A stretch of 64,000 nt of DNA from Pseudomonadales bacterium (GCA_028285415.1 JANQPF010000030.1:16748-80747); one strand, 5' to 3'; shown: positions 14,883 to 24,824, numbered from the stretch's first letter. Numbers and translations are program-made. Notes: generated by a model from the sequence alone, not told the origin.

Positions 14883-17642
14883 CTATTGCGGTACCCGGAA
14901 CGGGTCGTTGTAGTACTGCCCACCAATGTCGATCCACTCTGATACGAGCTTGAGCTCGGCGTCGGTCAGGCGTCCGGTGTGCGTACCACCCGGCCCGAAG
15001 AGGTCGAAGAAACGCGGGCTGAGATTGGCGCCGCCAACGGACAGAGACGGCGTGACGTTGATTGCAACGAGGACGGGTATGGGATCGCCGTTCACATCCA
15101 GAATCAGATTGCCGTCCGCGTCCGTCTCAAAGATCGGATTGCCGTTGCCGTCGACAGCCTGTACAAGGCGGTCCTGCAGCGCGCCGTCGACCACTTCCTG
15201 CTCGTTGTCATTGAAGAGCAGCTCGCGATAGCTCTTGAAGTGATCCGCCTCGTCCGCGCTCGGACCGTCAGTCAGGTCGAGCTGCGCCAGCGGCACCATC
15301 GGCATACCCATGTCGTCCACGTCGCTGTGACACGACGTGCAGGTATCATCGGCCAGCACCGTCACGCCGTCGACGTCGAACGTGCGTCGGTCCACGCTCC
15401 AGATCGGATGGATGTGATCTTCATAGTGGATCGTGATTCGGCAAGCGGCCGTCCAGTTCGTGACACAACCGGGATCAACCGGAGGCGTTGTCGTCAGGTC
15501 CGTGTAGTCGTAGGCAAAGCTCACGTCCTTGGCACGCACGTTCGGATCAGTCCAGAGATCGTCGTAGCGAATATCCACAGCCGGATCCGGAATCCCGTTG
15601 ATGCGGGTGATGACCTCAGCCATGGTTTCGCCGGCGTTGGCAAAGAGCGCAGGCTCGGTGTTCGGAAACGGCGAGCCGTCTGCGGTTGCACCCGCATTGG
15701 TTGTCGGCGCTTCAGCGTCGCGACGGCCGTGCGGGAACTCGCTATCAGTGCTGTGGCAGCCGTTGCAGGTCATTTCTTCGCCGGGCCGCACCTGCATCCA
15801 GTTGTTGTGTCGCGCGCTGATGCGTCGGCCGTTCGCGTCGAGCACTTCTACCCAGAAGGCGATATTGGCCGGTACTTTGACTTTCACCGAACCGTCCGGC
15901 TCGATCGGCGCGTAACCGATGATCTCCCGCATGAGCTGAGCCGCGGAGCGGCCGAACGCAGTGCCGTCCACGTCTACGATATCGTCATCGGGAAACGACA
16001 CCGACTTGACGATGCGCAGGAAGCGCGCCGGGCGATCCGCAGCCGTGGATACCGCCGGATCGGACAGCAGGGTGAGGTCAGCAGACGACGCACCGTCAAA
16101 CTCGTAGACGTTACGAATGTGCACGACACCTACGGCTTCTCCGACCAGATCCGGGTCCAGGTCGATGCCCGCCGTCTTGTCCAGAATGACCGGCGGCGCG
16201 GTTCGCGCTTCCATCACGAGGCCTTCGGAATACGCGAATCCCTCCTGGGCCAGGACAATCGGCTGTTGGGTGTCTTCGTCGATATCGTTCATCCAGATCC
16301 CGTACAGCGGATCAGCCTCCTCCATGTCGGGATTCGCCAGGTTCTCGTCGGTGCAGGGAACGATGATGGGATTGAGCGGGTCGCTGGTCGTGTCCAGCAA
16401 CCGGCACTGACTCCACGCCACGAGCAGTCGATTAGTGCCGTCGTAGAGCGGGGAGATGTGCGCATAGCGACCCTGCCGCGGCGGGACGGTCTCGTCGAGG
16501 CTGAGCTCTCCCGGGATCAGAATTTCCTGGGCATCCGCGAGCAGACCCGCGTTTGCGAACGTCGGTTGGTCGTGCTCGACGTAGTTCAATACGTCAATGG
16601 CCACGGGCAACGCGCCGAGACGCGATACTGCACCGGGCGGGCGGATCATGACCAGCAGCCGGCCGTCCGGGAGCTCGGTGGATTCGACAAATTCCACCGT
16701 TTCTCCGTTGGGTCCCGTGTCATGGCTGTGGACGCCGTACAGGAGTTCCTGCTCGGTGCCATCAGGGTTCGCACGATAGAGACTGATGCGGTTGATGCCG
16801 GCCACGTTGTCCCACCGTGAGTAGACGACACGGCCGTCACTCAGCACGTTGGGATCGAGATCTGAGCTCTGGTTGTAGGAAATCTGCGAGATTTCCGAGC
16901 CGTCGATATTCATGACGTGCAGGGTCAGCGCCTCCTCGTCGCGATCTTCGTCGAACGCGGAGAACTGGGGTTTACCTTCGTCGAGCAGGATGGCCTTGGA
17001 CAATCGCTGGCGCGTCGAAGAAAAGAGGATACGGCCGTCGGGCAGGAACTTCGGTGCGACATCTTCGCCGTCTTCGGCAACGATGTCCGACTCGATGACG
17101 CGGGTCAGGGTATCGAGCTCGCGGTCGTAGAGCCAGATGTTCCAGGTGGGCTGCTCGTCATCGTCGAGATCAGGGTCTTCCGGCGCGCGCATGGCAAACG
17201 CAAGACGCAGACCATCGTAGGAAACCGCCAGGTCTTTGACATCGTAGAGCGGCGGATTACCGTCATCATCGTCCGGAAAGACGCCGAGCGTCAGTGAACG
17301 CTCGTCCGCGCTGGGTGAGGCACGGTCGCGAATGAAAAGCTCAGCGCCTGGAAAGAACTCGGTTGCTTCGCGGACTTCTGTCGTGAGCAGATTGCCGTCG
17401 TCGTCGGTCAGGAGCGGCCGCTGCACATAGGCAACGGGAAAGTCCACGACCACCGGATCAGGCGACTGCCCGCTGCCGAGGCCGGAAGAGCCCCCGGAGC
17501 TCGACCCGCTGCCGCAGCCAATGAGTAGAGCGGCACAGGCGGCGCCGAGGACAGTACGTCCAAGAGCGCCCACAACCGCAGTTGTGAGTGCGTTCCAATC
17601 TTTTCCAGAATCAGCTCGTTCAGCGTACCAGTACTTCAACAC
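14883..17642 (-). CDS. HzsA-like PD40 lipoprotein with two c-type haem motifs
   Basis: A 919-aa exported lipoprotein with the lipobox LLIGC followed by a Ser/Gly linker. The N-terminal half has WD40/PD40-like propeller blades (DVKDLAVSYDGLRLAFAMR, FLPDGRILFSSTRQ, VLSDGRVVYSRWD). The C-terminal half has two haem motifs, CNGCH and CTSCH. This arrangement resembles proteins related to the alpha subunit of hydrazine synthase. That likeness does not imply anammox chemistry, and no HzsB or HzsC is present. The start is uncertain: the frame opens with TTG at 17642, while a GTG at 17573 would place the signal peptide right at the N-terminus. It is divergent from three further secreted genes, two of which carry CxxCH motifs. 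Confidence 0.8.
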   Translation of the reverse strand: MLKYWYAERADSGKDWNALTTAVVGALGRTVLGAACAALLIGCGSGSSSGGSSGLGSGQSPDPVVVDFPVAYVQRPLLTDDDGNLLTTEVREATEFFPGAELFIRDRASPSADERSLTLGVFPDDDDGNPPLYDVKDLAVSYDGLRLAFAMRAPEDPDLDDDEQPTWNIWLYDRELDTLTRVIESDIVAEDGEDVAPKFLPDGRILFSSTRQRLSKAILLDEGKPQFSAFDEDRDEEALTLHVMNIDGSEISQISYNQSSDLDPNVLSDGRVVYSRWDNVAGINRISLYRANPDGTEQELLYGVHSHDTGPNGETVEFVESTELPDGRLLVMIRPPGAVSRLGALPVAIDVLNYVEHDQPTFANAGLLADAQEILIPGELSLDETVPPRQGRYAHISPLYDGTNRLLVAWSQCRLLDTTSDPLNPIIVPCTDENLANPDMEEADPLYGIWMNDIDEDTQQPIVLAQEGFAYSEGLVMEARTAPPVILDKTAGIDLDPDLVGEAVGVVHIRNVYEFDGASSADLTLLSDPAVSTAADRPARFLRIVKSVSFPDDDIVDVDGTAFGRSAAQLMREIIGYAPIEPDGSVKVKVPANIAFWVEVLDANGRRISARHNNWMQVRPGEEMTCNGCHSTDSEFPHGRRDAEAPTTNAGATADGSPFPNTEPALFANAGETMAEVITRINGIPDPAVDIRYDDLWTDPNVRAKDVSFAYDYTDLTTTPPVDPGCVTNWTAACRITIHYEDHIHPIWSVDRRTFDVDGVTVLADDTCTSCHSDVDDMGMPMVPLAQLDLTDGPSADEADHFKSYRELLFNDNEQEVVDGALQDRLVQAVDGNGNPIFETDADGNLILDVNGDPIPVLVAINVTPSLSVGGANLSPRFFDLFGPGGTHTGRLTDAELKLVSEWIDIGGQYYNDPFRVPQ

Positions 17643-17986
17643 CGGAGCCTCTGCACCCTTTGCAAACAGACCGACATTTTTTCACAAGGTCCCCACCACA
17701 AGATGTGCGGCAGGTCACAGCAGTCTTTATTCCGGTGAATTGCCGAATGTGATGGAAATGCTGGCGACGTAAGGAAGTTGTAACGCAGACGCGCCGTACC
17801 GGCCTTGTGTAGCAGGAAAATCGCGAATGCAGAGCCCCACCGACCAAAAGCGGCAGTACGTCACAGTTTCCCCGCTGGAAAACCAGGACCCTATGCCGCG
17901 ATACACCCGAAGGGATTTCCGGGGCGGTTTAGCGTTCGTTTTCGACCAACGAATTCGCAGTGGACGCAGACTTTGAGGAGCAACAA
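17643..17986. other. Divergent promoter region, no gene seen
   Basis: A 344-bp gap between the minus-strand HzsA-like gene and the plus-strand CxxCH gene. No ORF here looks like a protein. It should carry promoters for both directions; I could not pick convincing -35/-10 pairs. A Shine-Dalgarno GAGGAG at 17975-17980 serves the gene at 17987. Confidence 0.55.
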
Positions 17987-19231
17987 ATGAGGTTTCCAGC
18001 ACCGAATAGGCGGAAATTACCTATGAGGCAGGGGCGCGCGTTTCTGAGCGCCGTCATCTGCTCATTGGCCGCCCTCGTGAGCATGCCTGTAATGGCAGAC
18101 TCCACCGACCAGGCCAAACGCCTTCATGACCGCATTGCCGGGGTACCACCGGATGCAACAACGCTTGGTGACATGCGCGACGCCATCGATGCAGGTGACG
18201 CCGTTGGTGCCGCACTGATGGCTACCCTGGCCCCGGAGTTCTATAGCGTCACGCTGAAGAATTTTGCAGCGCCCTGGACCAACCGCGACCAGAGCGTTTT
18301 CGTACCGCTGGATGACTACACGGCAACCGTCATTGGCATCGTCAGGGATGACGTCGATTTCCGCCAGGTCCTGTACGGCGACATCCTTTATGTCGGCTCC
18401 GGCAGCGGCGTCCCCGCGTACTCGAACACGTCAAACGCTCACTATGAAGCGCTGGAAGCGGCCGGCACGGACCTGCAGGCCAATCTGCAGGCAACCACAC
18501 AGTCGGCGGTCACCGGCCTGCCCACGGAGGCGACTGCGGGTGTCATGACGACACGCTCCGCCGCGCAGGCGTTCTTCATTGCCGGCACCAACCGCGCCAT
18601 GTTCCGCTTCACGATGCTGAATCATCTCTGTCTCGACATGGAACAGGTCCATGACGTGACACGCGTACCCGACCGCATTCGCCAGGACGTCTCTCGCAGC
18701 CCCGGCGGCGATTCCCGCGTATTTCTGAACAACTGTATCGGCTGCCACAACGGCATGGATCCGTTGGCACAGGCGTATGCTTACTACGACTTCGAATACG
18801 ACGTGGTCAACGATCCGGAAGCGCAGAACGGCCAGATCAACTACAACGGCGTCGGCGCAACCGATCCCGACACTGGCACGCGCGTTGAGGCAAAGTACTT
18901 CAACAACAACTTGAACTTCGAACACGGCTTCGCCACTCCAGACGACAGCTGGGACAACTACTGGCGCAACGGCCCCAACAAGCTCCTCGGTTGGGACGAC
19001 TCTCTGCCGGGCAGCGGCAGCGGCGCCAAGTCGATGGGTCAGGAGTTGGCTCACTCAGACGCGTTTGCCCAGTGTCAGGTCAAGAAGGTGTTCGAAAACG
19101 TCTGTCTGCGCCCCCCTCAGGACGCCGCGGATCAGACCGAAATCGGCATCCTCACCGCTTCATTTCAGTCAAACGGCCATAATCTGCGGCAAATATTTGC
19201 CGAGACCGCCGTTTACTGCATGGGCAACTAG
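17987..19231 (+). CDS. Exported protein with one CxxCH haem motif (unknown function)
   Basis: A 414-aa protein with a signal peptide (FLSAVICSLAALVSMPVMA). Mid-protein is a single c-type haem motif, NNCIGCHNGMDPLAQAYAYYDF. Its neighbourhood resembles the haem segment of the planctomycete-type cytochrome proteins (DUF1588/DUF1592/DUF1585), and the C-terminal GHNLRQIFAETAVYC agrees with that. I chose the ATG at 17987 because GAGGAG precedes it by 6 nt; an ATG at 18023 (MRQGRAF) is an alternative. It opens a three-gene operon, with only 11 bp to the next gene. Confidence 0.75.
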   Translation: MRFPAPNRRKLPMRQGRAFLSAVICSLAALVSMPVMADSTDQAKRLHDRIAGVPPDATTLGDMRDAIDAGDAVGAALMATLAPEFYSVTLKNFAAPWTNRDQSVFVPLDDYTATVIGIVRDDVDFRQVLYGDILYVGSGSGVPAYSNTSNAHYEALEAAGTDLQANLQATTQSAVTGLPTEATAGVMTTRSAAQAFFIAGTNRAMFRFTMLNHLCLDMEQVHDVTRVPDRIRQDVSRSPGGDSRVFLNNCIGCHNGMDPLAQAYAYYDFEYDVVNDPEAQNGQINYNGVGATDPDTGTRVEAKYFNNNLNFEHGFATPDDSWDNYWRNGPNKLLGWDDSLPGSGSGAKSMGQELAHSDAFAQCQVKKVFENVCLRPPQDAADQTEIGILTASFQSNGHNLRQIFAETAVYCMGN

Positions 19232-19242
19232 GAGGTCAGGCG

Positions 19243-21696
19243 ATGAATTATCAAACGAAAAACTTATTCCGCACGGCCTTCCTGCTGAGCATCGGTTTCC
19301 TGGTGCAAGCCTGCGGCAGCGGCAGTGGCGCGTCCACTTCCGAGAATCCGCTGACGGCCACCCCGGACGTCAGCAACTATTCAGGTCCGGCACCGTCCAC
19401 TACCGACGTGCAATCGTTCAAGCTGTACGTATGGGACAACCTGGTCCCCAACAACCGTTGCGGCACCTGCCACAACGACGACCAGTCGCCCCGCTTCGTA
19501 CGTTCTGACGACATCAACCTGGCGTACGCAGAAGCCAACACCATCGTCGATCTGACGGACCCGGGCGCCTCGATCATGGTGACCAAGGTTCGTGGCGGCC
19601 ACAACTGCTGGCTGTCCAGCGATGACGCCTGCGGCGACATCATCGAGTCCTACATCGAAAACTGGGCCGGCGACTCGCTCGGTGGCGGCGGCAAAGAGGT
19701 GGAACTCGAAGCACCGCCGATCCGCGATCCGGGAGCGTCAAAGAACTTCCCGTCTGACTCGGCGCTCTTTGCAGCCAACGTCTACCCGCTCTTGACGCAG
19801 TACTGCGCGAGCTGTCACAACGATGGCGCAGCCGTACCGCAGAGCCCATTCTTCGCCAGCGATGACGTGGACGCAGCCTACGCCGCTGCGCAGCCTCGCA
19901 TCGATCTCGAAACGCCGGCTAACTCCCGTTTTGTAGTTCGTCTCGGCAGCGAGTTCCACAACTGTTGGGGTGACTGTCAGGCTAACGCGGCAACCATGGA
20001 AGCGGCCATTACCACGATGTCCGATGCGATCGTCCCGACGACTGTCGATCCGCAGCTGGTCACCTCCAAAGCGCTCTCTCTGACCGACGGCATCGTCTCC
20101 TCCGCTGGTGGACGCTACGAAGCCAACGTCATTGCGCTCTATGAGTTCAAGACCGGCTCCGGCAACACGGTATTCGATACCTCAGGCATCGAGCCGTCCC
20201 TCAATATGACCCTTTCCGGTGAGTACAGCTGGGTTGGTGGCTGGGGTGTCCAGTTCACCGACGGTAAGGCGCAAGGTTCGACAACGGCAAGCGCAAAGCT
20301 GCGCGACCTGATCCTCGCGACCGGCGAATACTCCATCGAATTCTGGGCTGCTCCGGGTAACGTCACCCAGGACGGTCCCGCCCGGATTGTCACCTATTCC
20401 GGAGGCGCAACGTCGCGCAACTTCATGGTGGGTCAGACGCTGTACCAGTACGACACGTTCCTGCGTTCTGATCAGACGGATCCGGCCGGTCAGCCGCAGC
20501 TTACGACCAACGCTGACGACGAGGATCTGCAGGCGACGCTGCAGCACGTTGTCGTCAACTACGACCCGGTCAACGGACGCCAGATTTTCGTCAACGGCAC
20601 GTTCACCGACGACGTGGATCCGGTTCCGGGCGGTCTCCTGAACGACTGGGACGACACGTTTGCGTTTGCGCTTGCCAGTGAAGTCGACAACGACAACCGC
20701 TGGGCGGGCACCATCCGGTTGCTTGCGGTGCACAACCGCGCGCTGACGCCGGAACAGATCGTGCAGAACTTCGATGTGGGCGTCGGCGAGAAATACTTCC
20801 TGCTGTTCAACATCAGCGACCACATCAACGTGCCCGATGCCTACATCGTGTTCGAGGTCAGCCAGTACGACTCGTACGCCTACCTCTTCGACGAGCCGTT
20901 CTTCATCAGTCTCGACGATACGGCCACGCCGGGGAACATTCCGGTTGCGGGTATGCGCATTGGTCTGAACGGTCGCGAAATCAGCGTCGGTCAGGCGTAT
21001 GCCAACCTGGACGTTGCGCTGACTGATGCCGACTACGAAGCTGAAGGTCTGCAGTGGCTGTCAGAGCTCGGCACCATCGTACCGCTCGAGCTGGGCGTGA
21101 CGACGGACGAGTTCTTCCTCACGTTCGAGCAGCTCGGCAACGCAACCAACGTTGTGGTCGAAGCAGATCCTGTCGCTCAGCCGCCGCCGGCACCGTTGCC
21201 GCGCGATCCGGAAGTGGGCATCCGCGACTTTGCCGAGGTGAATGCCACGATGTCGAAAATGACCGGCATTCCGGTTGCCAACAGCGAAGTTGATGCAACC
21301 TACGATCTCGTGCACCAGGCGCTGCCGGTTGGCACAGGCGTGAACGGCTTCATCTCTTCGCAGCAGATGGGTGTCACTCAGCTTGCCATCAAGTACTGCT
21401 CTGTTCTGGTGGACGATACGTCTGCCCGTGCGAGCTACTTCCCTGGATTCCCGTTTGGCACCAGCCATACGACCGCGTTCAACGACCGCAGCCTCCTGCT
21501 CGATCCGCTGATCGACAACATGGTGGGCAACGGCATTGGCACGCAGCCTGTTCTGGCGGATCTGAGTGCCGAGGTGAACGCGCTGGTCGACAGCCTGGTC
21601 GCCTGCGGCGGCACCTGCGAGTCCGATCGTACCGAACGCATCGTCAAAGCTGCGTGCGCCTCCGTGTTAGGCAGCGCCGCTATGATGGTTCAATAA
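19243..21696 (+). CDS. LamG-domain lipoprotein with two CxxCH motifs
   Basis: An 817-aa lipoprotein (FLLSIGFLVQAC, lipid Cys near residue 25). Two N-terminal c-type haem motifs, NRCGTCHND and QYCASCHND, each open a repeated module that ends in HNCW (GGHNCWLSSDD and EFHNCWGDCQ). A concanavalin/LamG domain follows around residues 300-510 (YSIEFWAAPGNVTQDGPARI; AVHNRALTPEQI). The remaining C-terminal region is unassigned. LamG domains bind glycans or proteins, so this may be a surface cytochrome with a binding module. It sits between a single-haem protein and a Tat-exported protein in one operon. Confidence 0.8.
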   Translation: MNYQTKNLFRTAFLLSIGFLVQACGSGSGASTSENPLTATPDVSNYSGPAPSTTDVQSFKLYVWDNLVPNNRCGTCHNDDQSPRFVRSDDINLAYAEANTIVDLTDPGASIMVTKVRGGHNCWLSSDDACGDIIESYIENWAGDSLGGGGKEVELEAPPIRDPGASKNFPSDSALFAANVYPLLTQYCASCHNDGAAVPQSPFFASDDVDAAYAAAQPRIDLETPANSRFVVRLGSEFHNCWGDCQANAATMEAAITTMSDAIVPTTVDPQLVTSKALSLTDGIVSSAGGRYEANVIALYEFKTGSGNTVFDTSGIEPSLNMTLSGEYSWVGGWGVQFTDGKAQGSTTASAKLRDLILATGEYSIEFWAAPGNVTQDGPARIVTYSGGATSRNFMVGQTLYQYDTFLRSDQTDPAGQPQLTTNADDEDLQATLQHVVVNYDPVNGRQIFVNGTFTDDVDPVPGGLLNDWDDTFAFALASEVDNDNRWAGTIRLLAVHNRALTPEQIVQNFDVGVGEKYFLLFNISDHINVPDAYIVFEVSQYDSYAYLFDEPFFISLDDTATPGNIPVAGMRIGLNGREISVGQAYANLDVALTDADYEAEGLQWLSELGTIVPLELGVTTDEFFLTFEQLGNATNVVVEADPVAQPPPAPLPRDPEVGIRDFAEVNATMSKMTGIPVANSEVDATYDLVHQALPVGTGVNGFISSQQMGVTQLAIKYCSVLVDDTSARASYFPGFPFGTSHTTAFNDRSLLLDPLIDNMVGNGIGTQPVLADLSAEVNALVDSLVACGGTCESDRTERIVKAACASVLGSAAMMVQ

Positions 21697-21727
21697 GTGA
21701 TGGTCCAATAGAGGTATAGAGGTAATC

Positions 21728-23347
21728 ATGCGTAAACGAAGACAACGTAAATACGACGACCCGTTGTGCCATCCAGATCACCCGCGACCGCGCACACGGC
21801 GTGAGTTTCTGTCGCAGGGTTTCATCATGGGCAGCGGGCTTGCGCTCGGCAGCGCCGCTACGGTAACGCTGAGCAACAACGTCCATGCACAGCTGGCGCC
21901 CGATCTCCTGCCACTGGTTGCCGATTGCGGCATTGCCACGCAGGGTGCGGGTAAAATCCCATTCATCGCCTTCGACCTGGCAGGCGGCTCAAATCAGGCC
22001 GGTTCCAACGTGCTCGTTGGACGTCAGGGCGGCCAGCTCGACTTCCTGACGACCGAGGGTTACGAACGTCAGGGCCTGCCCGGAGACATGATCCCCCCGA
22101 TCGTGAACCCCGATACGCAGACCAACGACTTCATCGACACAACGCTCGGCATGGCGTTTCACTCCGACAGCGCGTTCCTGCGCGGCATGATGACGCGGAT
22201 TTCGCCGGCCACCGCGGCCAACATCAACGGCGCGATAATTCCCGCGCGATCGGAGAACGACACCGGCAACAATCCGCACAATCCCATGTACGGCATTGCC
22301 AGCGCCGGTGCGGACGGTTCGCTCTTGACGCTGATCGGCTCCGAAAACTCCGACTCGGGCGGCAACTCCATGGCTCCGGCAGCCATGATCGACCTGACTA
22401 TCCGACCGACCAAGGTTGACCGTCCTTCGGACGTCACGGGTCTCGTGGACGTGGGTGACCTGACGGCTGTACTCAGCCAACAGGACGCGGTTGCCGTCAT
22501 GGAGTCGATTTACCGTATCTCCGATCAAAAAATGCAGGCAATCTCCACGGGCGGTGACCAGACGATTCACCCGGAAGACGTGGTTAAGGATCTGGTGAAG
22601 TGCGGGTATCTCAAAAGTGCGGACCTTGCCGATCGTTTTGGTGATCCCACCACGCTCGATCCGGCGGGCGATCCGGTCATTTCCGGGCCTACGGGCATCT
22701 TCACCGACGCAGAGTTCACCGCAGGCGGTCGTGACGGCGGCGAGTTCCGCAAAACCGCTTCTGTCATGAAAATGGTCGTCAATGGTTTTGCCGGCGCTGG
22801 CACAATCGAGATGGGTGGCTACGACTACCACGGCGGTCGTCGTGCGGAGGGCGAAGTCAAAGACTTCCGCGCCGGCATCTGCATGGGTGCGTGCCTCGAG
22901 TACGCCGCTCGCATCGGCGTACCGCTCATGCTCTACGTCATGTCTGACGGCTCACTGTCTTCCAACGGCGCAATCGACAACACCGTCGACGGCCGCGGCA
23001 AGGGCGAGTGGGTCAGCGACAACCAGCAGACTGCCGCGACGTTCTTCCTGGTGTACAACCCCAATGGGCGGCCACAGCTCATCGGCGGAACGCCGGAGGA
23101 ACAGGCCACACACCAGCAGATTGGCTACATGCGTCCGGACGGTTCCGTAGAAACGGCGGCAACCCCGGCGGCAAACAACGTGAACCTGCTGGCGCAGACG
23201 ATCGTGCTGAACTACATGGCGCTGCATGGCGAAAACGGCAACTTCGGCACGGCCATGCCCGGCCACGGACTCGGCAATTCGGCGTTGCAGGACAGCCTCA
23301 CCGCGTTCGAGCCCATCGTCAACGGCATCATCACCAACCCGGTATGA
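21728..23347 (+). CDS. Tat-exported DUF1501-like protein
   Basis: A 539-aa protein with a twin-arginine signal (RTRREFLSQGFIMGSGLALG), so it is exported folded, perhaps with a cofactor. The body has DUF1501-like features, including IPFIAFDLAGGSNQAGSNVL, DSAFLRGMM and the GGYDYHGGR segment that corresponds to the Asp/His metal region of these alkaline-phosphatase-fold proteins. Homologues are often mislabelled as GspF of type II secretion; nothing here supports that. In planctomycetes, DUF1501 genes pair with haem-containing DUF1592-like genes, the same pairing seen here. Function unknown. Confidence 0.7.
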   Translation: MRKRRQRKYDDPLCHPDHPRPRTRREFLSQGFIMGSGLALGSAATVTLSNNVHAQLAPDLLPLVADCGIATQGAGKIPFIAFDLAGGSNQAGSNVLVGRQGGQLDFLTTEGYERQGLPGDMIPPIVNPDTQTNDFIDTTLGMAFHSDSAFLRGMMTRISPATAANINGAIIPARSENDTGNNPHNPMYGIASAGADGSLLTLIGSENSDSGGNSMAPAAMIDLTIRPTKVDRPSDVTGLVDVGDLTAVLSQQDAVAVMESIYRISDQKMQAISTGGDQTIHPEDVVKDLVKCGYLKSADLADRFGDPTTLDPAGDPVISGPTGIFTDAEFTAGGRDGGEFRKTASVMKMVVNGFAGAGTIEMGGYDYHGGRRAEGEVKDFRAGICMGACLEYAARIGVPLMLYVMSDGSLSSNGAIDNTVDGRGKGEWVSDNQQTAATFFLVYNPNGRPQLIGGTPEEQATHQQIGYMRPDGSVETAATPAANNVNLLAQTIVLNYMALHGENGNFGTAMPGHGLGNSALQDSLTAFEPIVNGIITNPV

Positions 23348-23434
23348 GCAAGAGCGCGCTGTTACACTTCACGTAGCAGCGCGACTCCGCCTCCCGGCGG
23401 CGCCTGTACAAGGATTTGAGGCAAGGGAGCAAAG

Positions 23435-24799
23435 ATGGCGGTACTGGGCTGCCCACGGTGTGAGCAGACGCTGAACAAGCAGGCGGACGGCCGTTACGGT
23501 TGCGCTGCCTGCAATGTCCAATTTCCAATTCTCGAGCTGAGCGGCGCGCACGTGCCGTTTCTATGGCCGGAGCCGGGCGCCGCGCTGCGTGACTGGCGGA
23601 ATCGATTCAACATGGCCCTGGCCGACGTCGAACAGCAGCGTACCCTGTGTACAACCGAAGGCGCTACCGGCGCGCAGCTCGAGCGCCTGACACGGCTGAC
23701 CGCGGCGCTCGAAGAGTATGAGAAGGAACTGAAGCGGCTTCTCGAACCGCTCAAACCTGGCGAGGCCATCGCCAAAGAAACCCATCTGGCCCTGCGCACG
23801 CGCCTGCCCACGCATCACGGCGTGCTGTCCTATGCGCAGAACATCCACCGCGACTGGGCCTGGGGTGACGCGGAAAACGTCGCGGTAGCCGACCATCTCA
23901 TGGACGTCCTGGCAGCCGCTGATCTGCCAACCGAGCCGCGCGTTCTGGTGCTCGGCTGCGGCGCGGGCCGTCTCGCATACGATCTTCATCAACGCCTGCG
24001 GGCTGGAGGGACCTGGGCGCTCGACAGCAATCCCCTGCTCTGCCTGATCGGAGCAGCAGTAAGCCGCGGCGCCAGCCTCGATCTGACCGAGTTTCCACTG
24101 GCGCCGGTAGACATCGAACACGTCGCCGTGGCCCGCACGCTGCGCGCGGCGCCTGTCGAAAATCTGCACTTTGTCTGCGGTGACGCCCTGCGCCTGCCCC
24201 TCGCTGCCGACAGCTTCGACCTCATCATCACGCCGTGGCTTGTCGATGTCATCGATGCGTCAGTCGCCGATCTGGTGGGCGCCTTTGCCCGGGTGCTGCG
24301 TCCCGGCGGTTTCTGGCTGAACCACGGCAGCCTCGCCTTCACCGGGGCTGACCCGGCCAATCGCATGCTGGCCACGGAGTTTGCAGAGGAGTCCGAGCGT
24401 CTCGGCATGGAGGTAGTGACGCGGCAGGACCAACGGCTGCCATACCTGCAATCACCCGCGAGCCGTCAGCACCGCAGCGAGCTTACCTACACGCAGCTGG
24501 CACGAAACAAAAACACGGACGTACAGACAGGGCATCGTCACCAACACCTGCCCGACTGGCTGGTGGAAGGCAAAGCACCCATCCCATTGTCGGCAGAGTT
24601 TCAGACACAGATTCACACGACGCGAATTCACGCTTTCATCATGTCTCTGATCGACGGCAACAGATCTCTGAACGACATGGCCCAGGTGCTCGAGGACCAG
24701 CGCCTCATGCCCAGGGCAGATGCGCAACAGGCGATCCGTCAGTTTTTACTGACGATGTACGAAGAAGCTGAGACGCACCGCGGGAGGGCGCGAGGCTGA
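23435..24799 (+). CDS. SAM-dependent methyltransferase with N-terminal zinc ribbon
   Basis: A 454-aa protein. Residues 1-35 form a Trm112-like zinc ribbon with two CxxC pairs (CPRC and CAAC), a helical segment follows, and then a class I methyltransferase domain. The SAM site is VLVLGCGAGRLAYDL, the acidic position is TWALDSNP and the catalytic region is FDLIITPWLVDVI. The pattern HRDWAWGDAENV before the SAM site recalls N2227/carnosine N-methyltransferase relatives. A C-terminal helical region (about residues 385-445) looks like a small PqqD-type carrier-binding domain. Substrate unknown. A good ribosome site (GGGAG) precedes the ATG. Convergent with lpxC. Confidence 0.75.
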   Translation: MAVLGCPRCEQTLNKQADGRYGCAACNVQFPILELSGAHVPFLWPEPGAALRDWRNRFNMALADVEQQRTLCTTEGATGAQLERLTRLTAALEEYEKELKRLLEPLKPGEAIAKETHLALRTRLPTHHGVLSYAQNIHRDWAWGDAENVAVADHLMDVLAAADLPTEPRVLVLGCGAGRLAYDLHQRLRAGGTWALDSNPLLCLIGAAVSRGASLDLTEFPLAPVDIEHVAVARTLRAAPVENLHFVCGDALRLPLAADSFDLIITPWLVDVIDASVADLVGAFARVLRPGGFWLNHGSLAFTGADPANRMLATEFAEESERLGMEVVTRQDQRLPYLQSPASRQHRSELTYTQLARNKNTDVQTGHRHQHLPDWLVEGKAPIPLSAEFQTQIHTTRIHAFIMSLIDGNRSLNDMAQVLEDQRLMPRADAQQAIRQFLLTMYEEAETHRGRARG

Positions 24800-24824
24800 A
24801 CCGGTCAGGAAGTCCGACTGCCGC

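Noticed and set aside
14979..16820. Long plus-strand open frame (613 codons) opposite the HzsA-like gene
   Set aside because: It is the antisense of a gene with clear domains and haem motifs; composition is Arg/His/Val-rich shadow sequence with no recognisable motif.
14883..17642. Hydrazine synthase (anammox) interpretation of the HzsA-like gene
   Set aside because: Only propeller and CxxCH similarity; no hzsB/hzsC and no anammoxosome genes. Broad HzsA-related proteins are common outside anammox bacteria.
21728..23347. General secretion protein GspF label
   Set aside because: The protein is Tat-exported and lacks the polytopic GspF domain; the label seems to be a propagated error for this group.
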